A stretch of 29,047 nt of DNA. Source: JBOHUC01 sp050733935. GTDB lineage: Bacteria; Eisenbacteria; RBG-16-71-46; DASYSL01. The notes under the pieces are model-generated. The model saw only the letters and a program-made list of their open reading frames with translations. It made no database searches and was not told where the DNA came from. The stretch spans positions 1 through 29,047 of the forward strand of contig JBOHUC010000038.1 of NCBI GenBank assembly GCA_050733935.1. Reading direction: 5' to 3'. Positions 1 to 10,566 of the stretch are shown piece by piece; the first letter of the stretch is position 1, and the number at the start of each line of letters is the position of its first letter. The position numbers and the translations under genes are program-made.

Positions 1-678
1 CGCCTGCGGGCGCGCCTCGAGGAGCTTGCGCGCCGCGCCGAGGAGGGGTCCTGCGAGCCGCTCGATCTCCTGGTCCCGGCTCCCGGGCAGGAGCGCCACC
101 CACTGTGCATCCGCGGGCCAGGCAAGATCCTCGAGGAACGCTGCGCGCGAGAGGCCCGGATCGAGCGACTCCATGAGCGGGTGTCCGACCGCGCGCACCG
201 GAACTCCGGCCTCGCGGAAGAAGGCCTCCTCGAACGGGAGGACGACGGCGAGCGCATCCACGTCGCGCCGGAGCGCCTCGAGACGGCCGCGGCCCCACGC
301 CCAGACCTGGGGCGCAATGTAATAGAGGACGGGCACGCCGCGCGCGTGCGCCACCCGGGCGAGCGGAAGGTTGAACCCCGGAAAGTCGATCGGCAGGAAG
401 AGGCGGGTCGCGGAATCCTCGATGGCCCCGCGAATCCGCTTGCGGGCGTCGAGCAGGGGCTTCAAGTGCCGCAGCACTTCCACCACGCCGACGACCGCGA
501 CGTCCTCCATCGCGACGAGTGCGGTCACTCCCGCGGCCCGCATCGCGGGCCCCGCGACTCCGACGAGCTCCATCTCGCGCAGCGCAGGCTGTGCGCGGAG
601 CTCGTTCGCAAGACGCGCTCCGTGGCGGTCGCCGGAAGGCTCGCCCGCGACGAGGACGATCCGCCCGGGTGGGGACAC
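1..678 (-). CDS. lpxB: Lipid-A-disaccharide synthase LpxB (partial, C-terminus beyond left edge)
   Basis: LpxB is the glycosyltransferase that joins UDP-2,3-diacylglucosamine to lipid X to make the lipid A disaccharide at the inner membrane. I translated this open frame directly because it runs off the window. Its 226 codons show the family's N-terminal landmarks: GEPSGDRHGA near residue 13, VVGVVEVL, PIDFPGFNLPLA, YYIAPQVWAWG, LPFEEAFF and VGHPLMESL. LpxB is usually about 380 residues, so roughly the first 60% is present. I chose the GTG at 678, which has a GGAG 9 bases upstream. A CTG at 699 that overlaps the previous stop as CTGA is an alternative. It follows lpxA and a GnnA-like gene, the usual place for lpxB. 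Identification is firm; only the start is open. Confidence 0.93.
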   Translation of the reverse strand, partial: MSPPGRIVLVAGEPSGDRHGARLANELRAQPALREMELVGVAGPAMRAAGVTALVAMEDVAVVGVVEVLRHLKPLLDARKRIRGAIEDSATRLFLPIDFPGFNLPLARVAHARGVPVLYYIAPQVWAWGRGRLEALRRDVDALAVVLPFEEAFFREAGVPVRAVGHPLMESLDPGLSRAAFLEDLAWPADAQWVALLPGSRDQEIERLAGPLLGAARKLLEARPQA

Positions 679-695
679 GGCCGCGCGCTCCGGGA

Positions 696-1766
696 TCAGG
701 CGAACCAGCGGGCGGAGCGCTCCCGCATCGCGTCGCGCACGCGGCAGGCGACCGCGAGCGCGGCCCTCCCCTCCTCCCCGGTCGCGAGCGTGAGCGCGCG
801 CGGGATGGTCGCCTCGGGCACGCCCGCACACGCGGCGGCGAACGCCTCGAGCTCGAGCGCGAGGGGCGGCACGGGCTCGGGCCCCGCATCGAGCTCCTGC
901 CGGTGCACGAGCGCCGACCAGTCCGGGAGCGTGGCGGGGGCCGTGGCCGCCGCTCCTGCGGCGTGCGCCGCATGGGCCGCGTAGACCTGGGCCGCGGCCG
1001 CAAGCTCGCGCGGATCGGCGACCACCGCCTCGGCGGTGCCCGTGAGGCAATCCATCGAGACGTACGTGTGATCGCCGAAGACGCGGATCTTCCGCATACG
1101 GTCGGGCGAGACCCGGCTCGTCGTGAGATTCGCGACCGCGCCGGAGGGAAACTCGAGGCGCGCGTTCGCAAGGTCTTCGCTTCCGGTGAGGACGGAGATC
1201 CCGACCGCGTCGATCCGTGACGGCTCCTCCCCCACGAACGCGAGGGCGAGATCGATGTCGTGGATCATGAGGTCGAGCACCACGTCGACGTCCGTGGCGC
1301 GTGGCGTAAAGCTTGCGACCCGACGCGCCTCGACGTAGTACGCGCGTGTCAGGTGCGGGAGCGCGACCCGCACGGCCGCGTTGAAGCGCTCCGAGTGACC
1401 GACGAAGAGCCGCCGCCCGGCTTTGCGCGCCGCGGCGAGCATGCGATCGGCAACCGCGGGCGTGTCGGCGATCGGCTTTTCCACCAGGACGTCGCACCCG
1501 TTCTCGAGGGCCGCGAGCGTGACGTCCGCATGGACGATCGTGGGAACGGCGACCACCACGGCGTCTGCGGCTTCGAACAGGGACTCGGCGCGCTCGAACG
1601 CCTGGGTGCCGTGCTCGCGCGCGACCGCCTGCGCGCGTTCGAGGCGCCGGTCGAACACGCCCGCAAACGTGAGGAGAGGCGAGGGACGCCGCGCCAGCCC
1701 GGCCAGCGTGGCCGCGTGCCGGCTTCCGAGCACGCCGGTTCCGACGACTCCGATGCGCGGGATCAT
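696..1766 (-). CDS. Gfo/Idh/MocA oxidoreductase in the lpx cluster (GnnA-like)
   Basis: A 356-residue NAD(P)-dependent oxidoreductase. It has an N-terminal Rossmann motif (GVVGTGVLG, residues 6-14), the family VEKP motif with Lys97, and the catalytic pair Asp165/His169 in LDLMIHDID, so it looks active. GHSERFNAAV (about 123-132) resembles the motif I associate with family members found beside lpxA. In Acidithiobacillus and Leptospira a homologue, GnnA, oxidises UDP-GlcNAc at C3 so that the aminotransferase GnnB can make UDP-GlcNAc3N for amide-linked lipid A. No gnnB is visible here, so that role is inference. An Ala-rich insert lies around residues 244-263. The gene starts with ATG 31 bases after lpxA and ends 17 bases before the chosen lpxB start. 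Family certain, substrate not. Confidence 0.9.
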   Translation of the reverse strand: MIPRIGVVGTGVLGSRHAATLAGLARRPSPLLTFAGVFDRRLERAQAVAREHGTQAFERAESLFEAADAVVVAVPTIVHADVTLAALENGCDVLVEKPIADTPAVADRMLAAARKAGRRLFVGHSERFNAAVRVALPHLTRAYYVEARRVASFTPRATDVDVVLDLMIHDIDLALAFVGEEPSRIDAVGISVLTGSEDLANARLEFPSGAVANLTTSRVSPDRMRKIRVFGDHTYVSMDCLTGTAEAVVADPRELAAAAQVYAAHAAHAAGAAATAPATLPDWSALVHRQELDAGPEPVPPLALELEAFAAACAGVPEATIPRALTLATGEEGRAALAVACRVRDAMRERSARWFA

Positions 1767-1797
1767 CGTGCTCGCGGACGCGGGGCGGGCGGCCGCC

Positions 1798-2571
1798 TCA
1801 GCGCGCGATCCCCCGCTCGCTCGTGAGGGCGAACGTGAGGAACTCCTCGACTTCGGGAAGAGGCTTCACTTCGGCGCGAATCCGGCTCGCCGCCTCGTCG
1901 AGGCGGAGCCCGCTCCGAAGGAGGAGGCGGTACGCCTGCTTCAGGCCCGCAACCGCATCGGGCGAGAATCCGCGCCGTTCGAGGCCCACCGTGTTGAGGC
2001 CGATCGGGCGGAGCGGATAACCGGCCGCGCGCGTGAACGGAAGGATGTCCTGCGGCACCCGGAGCCCGCCGCCGACCATCGAGTGGCGACCGATGCGGAC
2101 GAACTGATGGACGACCGCGGCGCCTCCGACGATCGCGTTCTCCTGCACGGTGACGTAGCCCGCGAGCTGGACCGCGTTCGCGAGGATCACCTTGTCCTCG
2201 AGCACCGTGTTATGCGCGACGTGCGCGTACGCCATGACCAGGCAATGCGCGCCGATCCGGGTCGACGCGCCCTCGTCGGTCGCGACGTTCGCGGTCACGC
2301 ACTCGCGGATGACCGTTTCCTCGCCGACCATGAGGAACGAGGGTACGCCGCGGAACTTCAAATCTTGCGGCGGGCCGCCGAGCACGGCGCCCGCGTGCAC
2401 GTGCACGCGCGGACCGATCGCCGTGTGGCCCTCGATCCGGACGTTCGAATCGAGAACGACGCCCGCCTCGAGCGTGACGTCGGGCCCGACCCAGCAGAAC
2501 GGCCCGATCGTGACGTCCGACGCGAGCTTCGCCCCCGGATCGACGACCGCGAGCGGATGGACGTTCGCCAT
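1798..2571 (-). CDS. lpxA: UDP-N-acetylglucosamine acyltransferase LpxA
   Basis: LpxA performs the first lipid A step in the cytoplasm, moving a 3-hydroxyacyl chain from ACP to UDP-GlcNAc (or UDP-GlcNAc3N). The 257-residue protein is a left-handed beta-helix of hexapeptide repeats with the usual C-terminal helical tail (GLERRGFSPDAVAGLKQAY). The catalytic His is in AHVAHNTVLED (His120, matching E. coli His125). The Gly at about 168 aligns with the E. coli acyl-chain ruler Gly173, which by analogy permits a long hydroxyacyl chain. The length is normal (E. coli 262). The ATG overlaps the lpxC-fabZ stop by one base (TGATG), pointing to translational coupling. Confidence 0.97.
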   Translation of the reverse strand: MANVHPLAVVDPGAKLASDVTIGPFCWVGPDVTLEAGVVLDSNVRIEGHTAIGPRVHVHAGAVLGGPPQDLKFRGVPSFLMVGEETVIRECVTANVATDEGASTRIGAHCLVMAYAHVAHNTVLEDKVILANAVQLAGYVTVQENAIVGGAAVVHQFVRIGRHSMVGGGLRVPQDILPFTRAAGYPLRPIGLNTVGLERRGFSPDAVAGLKQAYRLLLRSGLRLDEAASRIRAEVKPLPEVEEFLTFALTSERGIAR

Positions 2572-3878
2572 CAGGCGTCCACGATGCTCGAGGTGAGCAC
2601 GGCTTCGGCAGCGAGCTGGCCGTCCACGAACGCCTCGCCGCGCATGCGGCAGATCCGGCCCTTGAACTTCTCGACCACGAGCTCGAACCGGAGCGTGTCT
2701 CCCGGCACGACCGGACGGCGGAACTTGGCGTTGTCGATGCCGATGAAATAGACGAGCTTGCCGGACGGATCCTCGACCATGTTGAGGAGCAGCACGCCGC
2801 CGCACTGCGCCATCGCCTCGATGATGAGGACTCCGGGCATGACCGGGTGACCGGGGAAGTGTCCGGCGAAGAACGGCTCGTTGATGGTCACGTTCTTCTG
2901 CCCGACCACGCGCTTCCCTTCTTCGAGGTCGAGGATGCGATCGATGAGCAGGAACGGATAGCGGTGCGGCATGATGTCCATGATCGCCGTGATGTCCCAC
3001 TCGCCCGCCGGCCGGCCGTCGCGCCGTCCCGCCCGCGGGAGGTCGTGGGCGAGCTTCCGCACGAACTCGACGTGCGTCGAGTGCCCCGATCGGGTCGCGA
3101 TCACATGCCCCAGGAGGGGAGCGCCGAGGAGCGACAGGTCGCCCATCAGGTCGAGCACCTTGTGGCGCACGAACTCGTTCGGGAAGCGCAGGCCCCCCTC
3201 GTTGAGCACGCCCTTCTCCCCGATCACGACCGCGTTCTGGAGCGAACCACCGCGGATCAGACCCTGCTTCTGGAGCTCCTTCACGTCGCGCTCGAGCACG
3301 AACGTGCGCGCCGGCGCGATCTCGCGCTCGAACACCGTCTCGTCGATGTTGAACGAGGCGACCTGCGCGCCGACCGCCGGATGGTCATAGTCGATCGTGA
3401 ACGTGATCCGGTAGCCGTCGCTCGGAACGGCCGTGAGCTCGATCGCGCCCTGGCGGAGCGTCACAGGCCTCGTGATCTTGATGTGCCGGCGCCCGGCCTT
3501 CTGCTCGACGATTCCGGCCTCCCGCAGGAGCCGCGCAAACGGCAGCGCCGAACCGTCGGCCGGCTCGACGATCTCCATGGTCGAGGTCTCGATCTCGAGG
3601 TTGTCGAGCCCGAGCCCGGACACGGTCGCGAGCACGTGCTCCATCGTGTGGATCTGGATCCCGCCCTCGGCGAGGATCGCGCGCCGGCCGTTCGCGGGAT
3701 CGTAGACCGCGTTCCCGGGACTCACGTGAACCTTCGGGCGGTTCGGGAGATCGGAGCGCACGAAGTAGATGCCGGCGTGCTCGGGCGCCGGCCGGAACGT
3801 CACCGTTCCGGCGACTCCGGTGTGGATGCCGACGCCTTCGAGCGAGACTTCACGCTGGATCGTGCGCTGCGGACGCAT
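2571..3878 (-). CDS. lpxC/fabZ: LpxC-FabZ bifunctional fusion
   Basis: A 435-residue fusion. Residues 1-280 are LpxC, the zinc deacetylase that commits UDP-3-acyl-GlcNAc to lipid A. Zinc ligands are His81 (TMEHV), His239 and Asp243 (HKVLDLMGD), and the catalytic His266 is in SGHSTH. After a short charged linker, residues about 295-435 are FabZ, the 3-hydroxyacyl-ACP dehydratase. It has MPHRYPFLL, the active-site His340 in AGHFPGHP and Glu354 in IIEAMAQ. The two enzymes compete for the same 3-hydroxyacyl-ACP pool, so fusion fixes their ratio. The fusion is well known in Bacteroidota and relatives and is a lineage clue. The ATG at 3878 has GGAG 7 bases upstream, 31 bases after lpxD. Both active sites look intact. 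Confidence 0.97.
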   Translation of the reverse strand: MRPQRTIQREVSLEGVGIHTGVAGTVTFRPAPEHAGIYFVRSDLPNRPKVHVSPGNAVYDPANGRRAILAEGGIQIHTMEHVLATVSGLGLDNLEIETSTMEIVEPADGSALPFARLLREAGIVEQKAGRRHIKITRPVTLRQGAIELTAVPSDGYRITFTIDYDHPAVGAQVASFNIDETVFEREIAPARTFVLERDVKELQKQGLIRGGSLQNAVVIGEKGVLNEGGLRFPNEFVRHKVLDLMGDLSLLGAPLLGHVIATRSGHSTHVEFVRKLAHDLPRAGRRDGRPAGEWDITAIMDIMPHRYPFLLIDRILDLEEGKRVVGQKNVTINEPFFAGHFPGHPVMPGVLIIEAMAQCGGVLLLNMVEDPSGKLVYFIGIDNAKFRRPVVPGDTLRFELVVEKFKGRICRMRGEAFVDGQLAAEAVLTSSIVDA

Positions 3879-3909
3879 GCGATTTCTCCGATGGAGGCGC
3901 GGAAGGGAA

Positions 3910-5046
3910 TCAGCGCCGGGTGCTGCGGGCCGTTTCGGCTTCCTCGTCGGCCACCGGCGGGCCGAGCGATGCGGAATGCGTGGAATCCTTCGTGGAATCC
4001 TTCGCAGAATCCTTCGTGGAATCTTCGAGCGCCGCGAGGCGCTGCTCGAGCTGATGAAGCCGCTGGACGAGCTGGGGAAGCTTCGCGATCGACGCCTGAA
4101 TGCGCCGCTCGATCGAATACGGACGCGCCGGGAACACGCCGGAGACGACCACGCCCGGAGCCACCGACTTCGTCACGCCGCCGCGCGCCGCCACGACCGC
4201 TCCCTCGCCGATCTCGATGTGGCCGTTGATGCCGGCCTGCGCGCCGATGGTCACGTCCTTGTAGACCCGCGTCGAGCCGGCGATCCCGCTCATGGCGGCC
4301 ACGATCACGTTCTCGGCGATGTCCACGTTGTGCCCGATCTGGACCAGATTGTCGATCTTGCTGCCGCGCCCGACCCGCGTCGTGCCGGTCGTCGCGCGGT
4401 CCACGCACACGTTCGCGCCGATCTCGACGTCGTCTTCCAGCACGACGTTTCCGACCTGCGGGACCTTGTAGTACGTGTCGCCGTTCCGCGCGTAGCCGAA
4501 GCCGTCCGCGCCGATGACCGTCCCGGAGTGGACGACCACGCGATCGCCGAGCCGGCAGTCCTCGCGCACGACGACCTGCGGATACAGAAACGCGTCCTTG
4601 CCGAGCTGCGTGTTGTGGCCGACGTACGAGTGGGCCATGACGACCGCGCCGTCCCCGAGGACGGCCCCCTCCTCGATCACCGCGCACGGGCCGACCGAAA
4701 CGCCTTCGCCGAGCTTCACGTTCGGGCCGATCACGGCCGTCGGATGGACTCCGGCCGGCGGGCGCGGCCGCTCCTGGCGGAAGATCTTGACCGTGCGCAG
4801 GAACGCGAAATACGGATCGTCGCACACGAGCTGCGCGAGAGCGCAGTCGGCGCGCGGTTCGGCCAGGATCACGGCCGAAGCGCGCGTGGTCGCGAGATAG
4901 GCTTCGTAGCGCGGATTGACGAGGAACGTGATGTCCCCCGGCCGCGCTTCCCGAACTCCCGCGACGCCCGAGATCGCGATCGTCGGGTCTCCGATCAGTC
5001 GGGTGCCGAGCGTCTCGGCGAGTTCGGCAAGCGTTTGCGTCGTCAT
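3910..5046 (-). CDS. lpxD: UDP-3-O-acylglucosamine N-acyltransferase LpxD
   Basis: LpxD adds the second, amide-linked 3-hydroxyacyl chain during lipid A synthesis. The 378-residue protein has the N-terminal uridine-binding domain (about 1-100), then hexapeptide repeats (about 100-300). The catalytic His239 is in DNLVQIGHN, the same number as in E. coli. The helical C-terminus (about 311-342, SIERRIQASI and onward) looks like a short coiled coil. It is followed by an unusual hydrophilic tail with DST/AK repeats (342-356) encoded by a 12-bp DNA repeat, making it about 35 residues longer than usual. It starts 33 bases after skp, with GGAG 4 bases before the ATG, and sits in the classic bamA-skp-lpxD order. 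Confidence 0.97.
   Translation of the reverse strand: MTTQTLAELAETLGTRLIGDPTIAISGVAGVREARPGDITFLVNPRYEAYLATTRASAVILAEPRADCALAQLVCDDPYFAFLRTVKIFRQERPRPPAGVHPTAVIGPNVKLGEGVSVGPCAVIEEGAVLGDGAVVMAHSYVGHNTQLGKDAFLYPQVVVREDCRLGDRVVVHSGTVIGADGFGYARNGDTYYKVPQVGNVVLEDDVEIGANVCVDRATTGTTRVGRGSKIDNLVQIGHNVDIAENVIVAAMSGIAGSTRVYKDVTIGAQAGINGHIEIGEGAVVAARGGVTKSVAPGVVVSGVFPARPYSIERRIQASIAKLPQLVQRLHQLEQRLAALEDSTKDSAKDSTKDSTHSASLGPPVADEEAETARSTRR
3981..4028. repeat. 12-bp tandem repeat in the lpxD 3' end
   Basis: Four consecutive 12-base units read on the + strand as TGGAATCCTTCG. The first two are exact, the third starts CA instead of TG, and the fourth has lost one C with compensating sequence after it. On the coding strand each unit gives four residues, producing the D-S-T/A-K repeats of the LpxD tail. 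The period keeps the reading frame, so slippage changes tail length without disrupting the enzyme. Confidence 0.85.
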
Positions 5047-5079
5047 GCGGCTCCGTTTCCGGCGGGTGGAGTCAGGGTG

Positions 5080-5637
5080 TCAGGGCGGAGTGGGCGCACC
5101 CGGGAGGGCCTGGTTCAGCTGTTCGAGGACCCGATCCGTCAGGTCCAGACTCTTGACGCCGAAGATGACATTTCCATCGGCCGCATCCAAGACCAAATCG
5201 TAGCCCTCGCGATTGGCGATGAGCTCGACCGCATCGCGGATCTTCCCGATGATCTCGCGCGTGGTCTCGTCGTTCAGGCGCTGGACCCGGCCGCCCGGCC
5301 CCCAGAAGTCCTGCACGAACTTGTCGTAATCCGAGACCGCCTTCTGGAGCGCCGTCTCCTTCTCGAGCCGCTTCGCCTCCGAGAGCACGAGCGACTGATC
5401 CTTGAGCTCGTTGCGCAGCACATCGACGGCTCTCCGGCGTTCGTCGGCATCCGTGCGCCACGCCTGGATCTCGCGCGTGAAGCGCTCCTGCGCCTCCTGC
5501 GCGGCCCGATACTGCTCGAAGATGCGCTGCGAGTCCACGAATCCGAGCTTGATCGTCTGGGCCGACGCCGGACGCGCGCCGCCCGCGACGAACGCCACGA
5601 GCGCGCACAGGAGGGCGAACGCGAGGGCTGGCCGCAT
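5080..5637 (-). CDS. skp: OmpH/Skp-family periplasmic chaperone
   Basis: A 185-residue exported protein with an N-terminal signal peptide (MRPALAFALLCALVAFV, cleavage probably near ARPASAQ, residue 27). The mature start KLGFVDSQRIFEQY matches the Skp/OmpH family pattern of a short beta strand followed by a helical hairpin. Residues about 40-130 are rich in charged heptad-like sequence, which would form the tentacle coiled coil. Skp holds unfolded outer-membrane proteins in the periplasm for delivery to BamA. It directly follows bamA, sharing one base (TGATG) with its stop and with no clear ribosome-binding site of its own, so it probably depends on translation from bamA. Length and position fit the family well. 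Confidence 0.93.
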   Translation of the reverse strand: MRPALAFALLCALVAFVAGGARPASAQTIKLGFVDSQRIFEQYRAAQEAQERFTREIQAWRTDADERRRAVDVLRNELKDQSLVLSEAKRLEKETALQKAVSDYDKFVQDFWGPGGRVQRLNDETTREIIGKIRDAVELIANREGYDLVLDAADGNVIFGVKSLDLTDRVLEQLNQALPGAPTPP

Positions 5638-8083
5638 CAGAACACCATCGCGCCGAACAGGAAGTGCCCCTTCCAGCCGGGGTTGACCTTGTCGAAGCCG
5701 TAAGCCCAGTCGAAGCCCACGTTCCCGAGCACGGGAATCTCGAGCCGGACGCCGAGGCCCACGCTCTTGCGCAGGTTGAAGAGCTGGATGTCGCCCGCGC
5801 GATTCCACGTGTTGCCGCCCTCCGCGAACACCACCATGTGGACCGGGTTCACGACCAGGAACTGCTGCTCGAAGGTGAGAATCCCGAACACGCGGCCGCC
5901 GGGATACTGCACCTTGAGGGCTGTGAAGTCGCCGGGCGTCACGTTCGAGCCGCTCGTGTAGCGCGGGAAGGCGTCGTTTTCGGCCGGCACGATGCTGTAG
6001 TCGTCGTAGCCGCGGAGACCGTCGTACGTCACGCCGCCGAGCCGGAAGCGCTCGTACACCGGGACCGATCCGCCTCTCCGGTACTGGTTGAGCGAGCCCG
6101 CGCGCAGCCGCAGCATGGTCGCGACCCGGCGCGTGACCGAAGGCGCGTACCAGCGCGAGTCGAGCCGGAACTTCGTGAAGTCGTAGTCGCCGGCGAACGG
6201 ACCGCCGGCGAGCTCGAGGCTCACCGTTCCGCGCTGGCCGCGATTCGGATAGAACGGGTTGTTCGTGCTGTTCCGGACGAGCGAGAACTCGACCGACGAG
6301 GTGATCTGCTCGCCCGCCGTCCGAAGGGCCTGAAGCTGCGGGCTCGGGTTGTCGAGCGGAACGCGGATGTCCACCGCCTCGAGGCGGTAGCGGGCGAGCG
6401 CGCGCGTGTAGCGGATGTAGCGGTCGATCGGCCGGCCCACCTGGAGCGAGAAGCCCCGCCGCCTCTCCTCATAGGAGGTCTGCGTCTCGGAACCGACCTC
6501 GCGGTCGGTGTGGAACGCGCTGCCACCGACCTGCCACTGCGTGTTCCGGAACCACGGATCGGTGAACGAGACGTCGACCGCTTTCCGGCTTCCACCGCGC
6601 TCGAGCTGGATGTTGATCGACTGGCCGTTCCCGAACAGGTTGTTGTGCCCGAGGTTCAGGAACCCGGAGAGACCGCCGTCGGACGAATAGCCGGCGCCCG
6701 CGGACGCCGTGCCGGTCTGCTTCTCCTTGATCCTGAGCAGGATGTCGACATTGCTCGATTCGGCGGGCTGGAAGTTCACCCCCACGTCCTCGAAGTAGCC
6801 CAGGCGGAAGACGTTCTGCTGCGTCTCGACCAGCCTCGAGCGGCGGAACAGATCGCCCTCGTGGATCGAGAGCTCGCGCCGGATCACGTTTTCCTTCGTG
6901 TAGGAGTTCCCGCCGATCACGACCTTGCGCACGTGCGAGGGCGGCCCCTCCGAGATCTGGAACGCGACGTCGACGACGTTCGAGTCGCGGACCGTCTCGG
7001 TCGCCTGGACGTCGAGGTACAGATAGCCTTCCTCGGCGTACATCGCGTACGCACCCTCGACCGCCTGCTGGATCCGCGTGCCGTTGTAGGGACCGAGCAC
7101 GAGACCGCGCGAGAGCGGGCGCAGCGCGGCCTCCGAGACCGCGTTGTTCCCCTGCCAGCGGGTGTCGCCCATCAGGTAGAACGGGCCTTCGTCGATCTTG
7201 TAGCTCAGAACGACCCCGGTCCCGCCGAGCGAGTCCGCCCGGAACGGGAGCTGCTCGACCCGGACGTCGCGATAGCCGTTCTCCCGGTAGAACGTGCGCA
7301 GCTTGTCCGAGTCCTGGGCGAGGTTCTCCTCTTTCACCGTGCCGCTCCGGAACGGGAAGCCCTTCTTCTTCGACTTGAGCTTGCCCCGGAGCTCGTCGGC
7401 CGTATAGTGCTCGTTCCCCACGAAATCGATGCGCGTGACCTGCGCTTTCTTCCCTTCGTTCACCTTGAACGTGACGAGCATTCCGACGGCGGTCGAGTCG
7501 GCGGTGCCCACGACCTCGGTCGTCCGATAGCCTTCGTTCCGGTACTGGGTGAGGATCGAGTCGCGTCCGGCGAGCAGCATCGAGTTCCGCCACGTGTCGC
7601 CGGGCCGCACGGGAACGTGCGCGGCCAGGTCCTCCTCCTTGATCTTGTCGAGCCCCTCGAACGCGACGCGCGCGACCTTCGGTCGCTCGGAGACCCGAAG
7701 CGTCAAGTGGACGCCGTCGTCGCCGGTGCGGCCCCACACTTCGAAGTCGTCGAACAGATTGGTCGCCCACAGGCGGCGAAGACCGGCCTGCACCGCGCGC
7801 GCGTCGAACGGCTTTCCGACGCGGGGCTCGAACGTGCGGGCGATGCGGAGCGAGTCGACCGAGCGCCGGCCCTCGATGTCGAACGACACGATCGGGGGTG
7901 CCGGAGGCGCCGGCGCTGCAGGCGCTGCAGGCGGCTGCGCGGCCGCCGCCGTGTCGGACGGGGACCCGAACACGGGCGGGCCCTGCGCGGAGGCGACGCG
8001 GGCCGAAAGACCCGCGGCCCCCGCGACGAGCAGGGAGACGATCAGGCTGAGCGTGAAGGACCGGGCGCGGGAGGGCGCGCCGC

Positions 8084-8087
<4 letters not shown>
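5637..8087 (-). CDS. bamA: Outer-membrane protein assembly factor BamA
   Basis: An 816-residue outer-membrane protein that folds and inserts beta-barrel proteins. After a signal peptide (about 1-35, ending near RVASAQG) comes an Ala/Pro-rich linker (about 45-65). A string of POTRA domains follows from residue 66, with repeats such as VARVAFEGLDKIKEEDL, VTRIDFVGNEHYTADEL and VRKVVIGGNSYTKENV. The C-terminal half (from about residue 435) is the D15/Omp85 barrel, with the conserved loop motif as GLRGYDD and a terminal aromatic residue (AMVF) acting as the insertion signal. The GTG start overlaps the clpC stop as GTGA and has GGAGG 6 bases upstream. Only the Ala/Pro linker is unusual. Confidence 0.97.
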
Positions 8088-10543
<2,456 letters not shown>

Positions 10544-10566
10544 GTCGAGTGCCTCCTCGCGGGATC

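Noticed and set aside
3981..4028. The 12-bp repeats as a CRISPR-like array
   Set aside because: Units are contiguous without spacers, lie inside a coding frame, and are too short.
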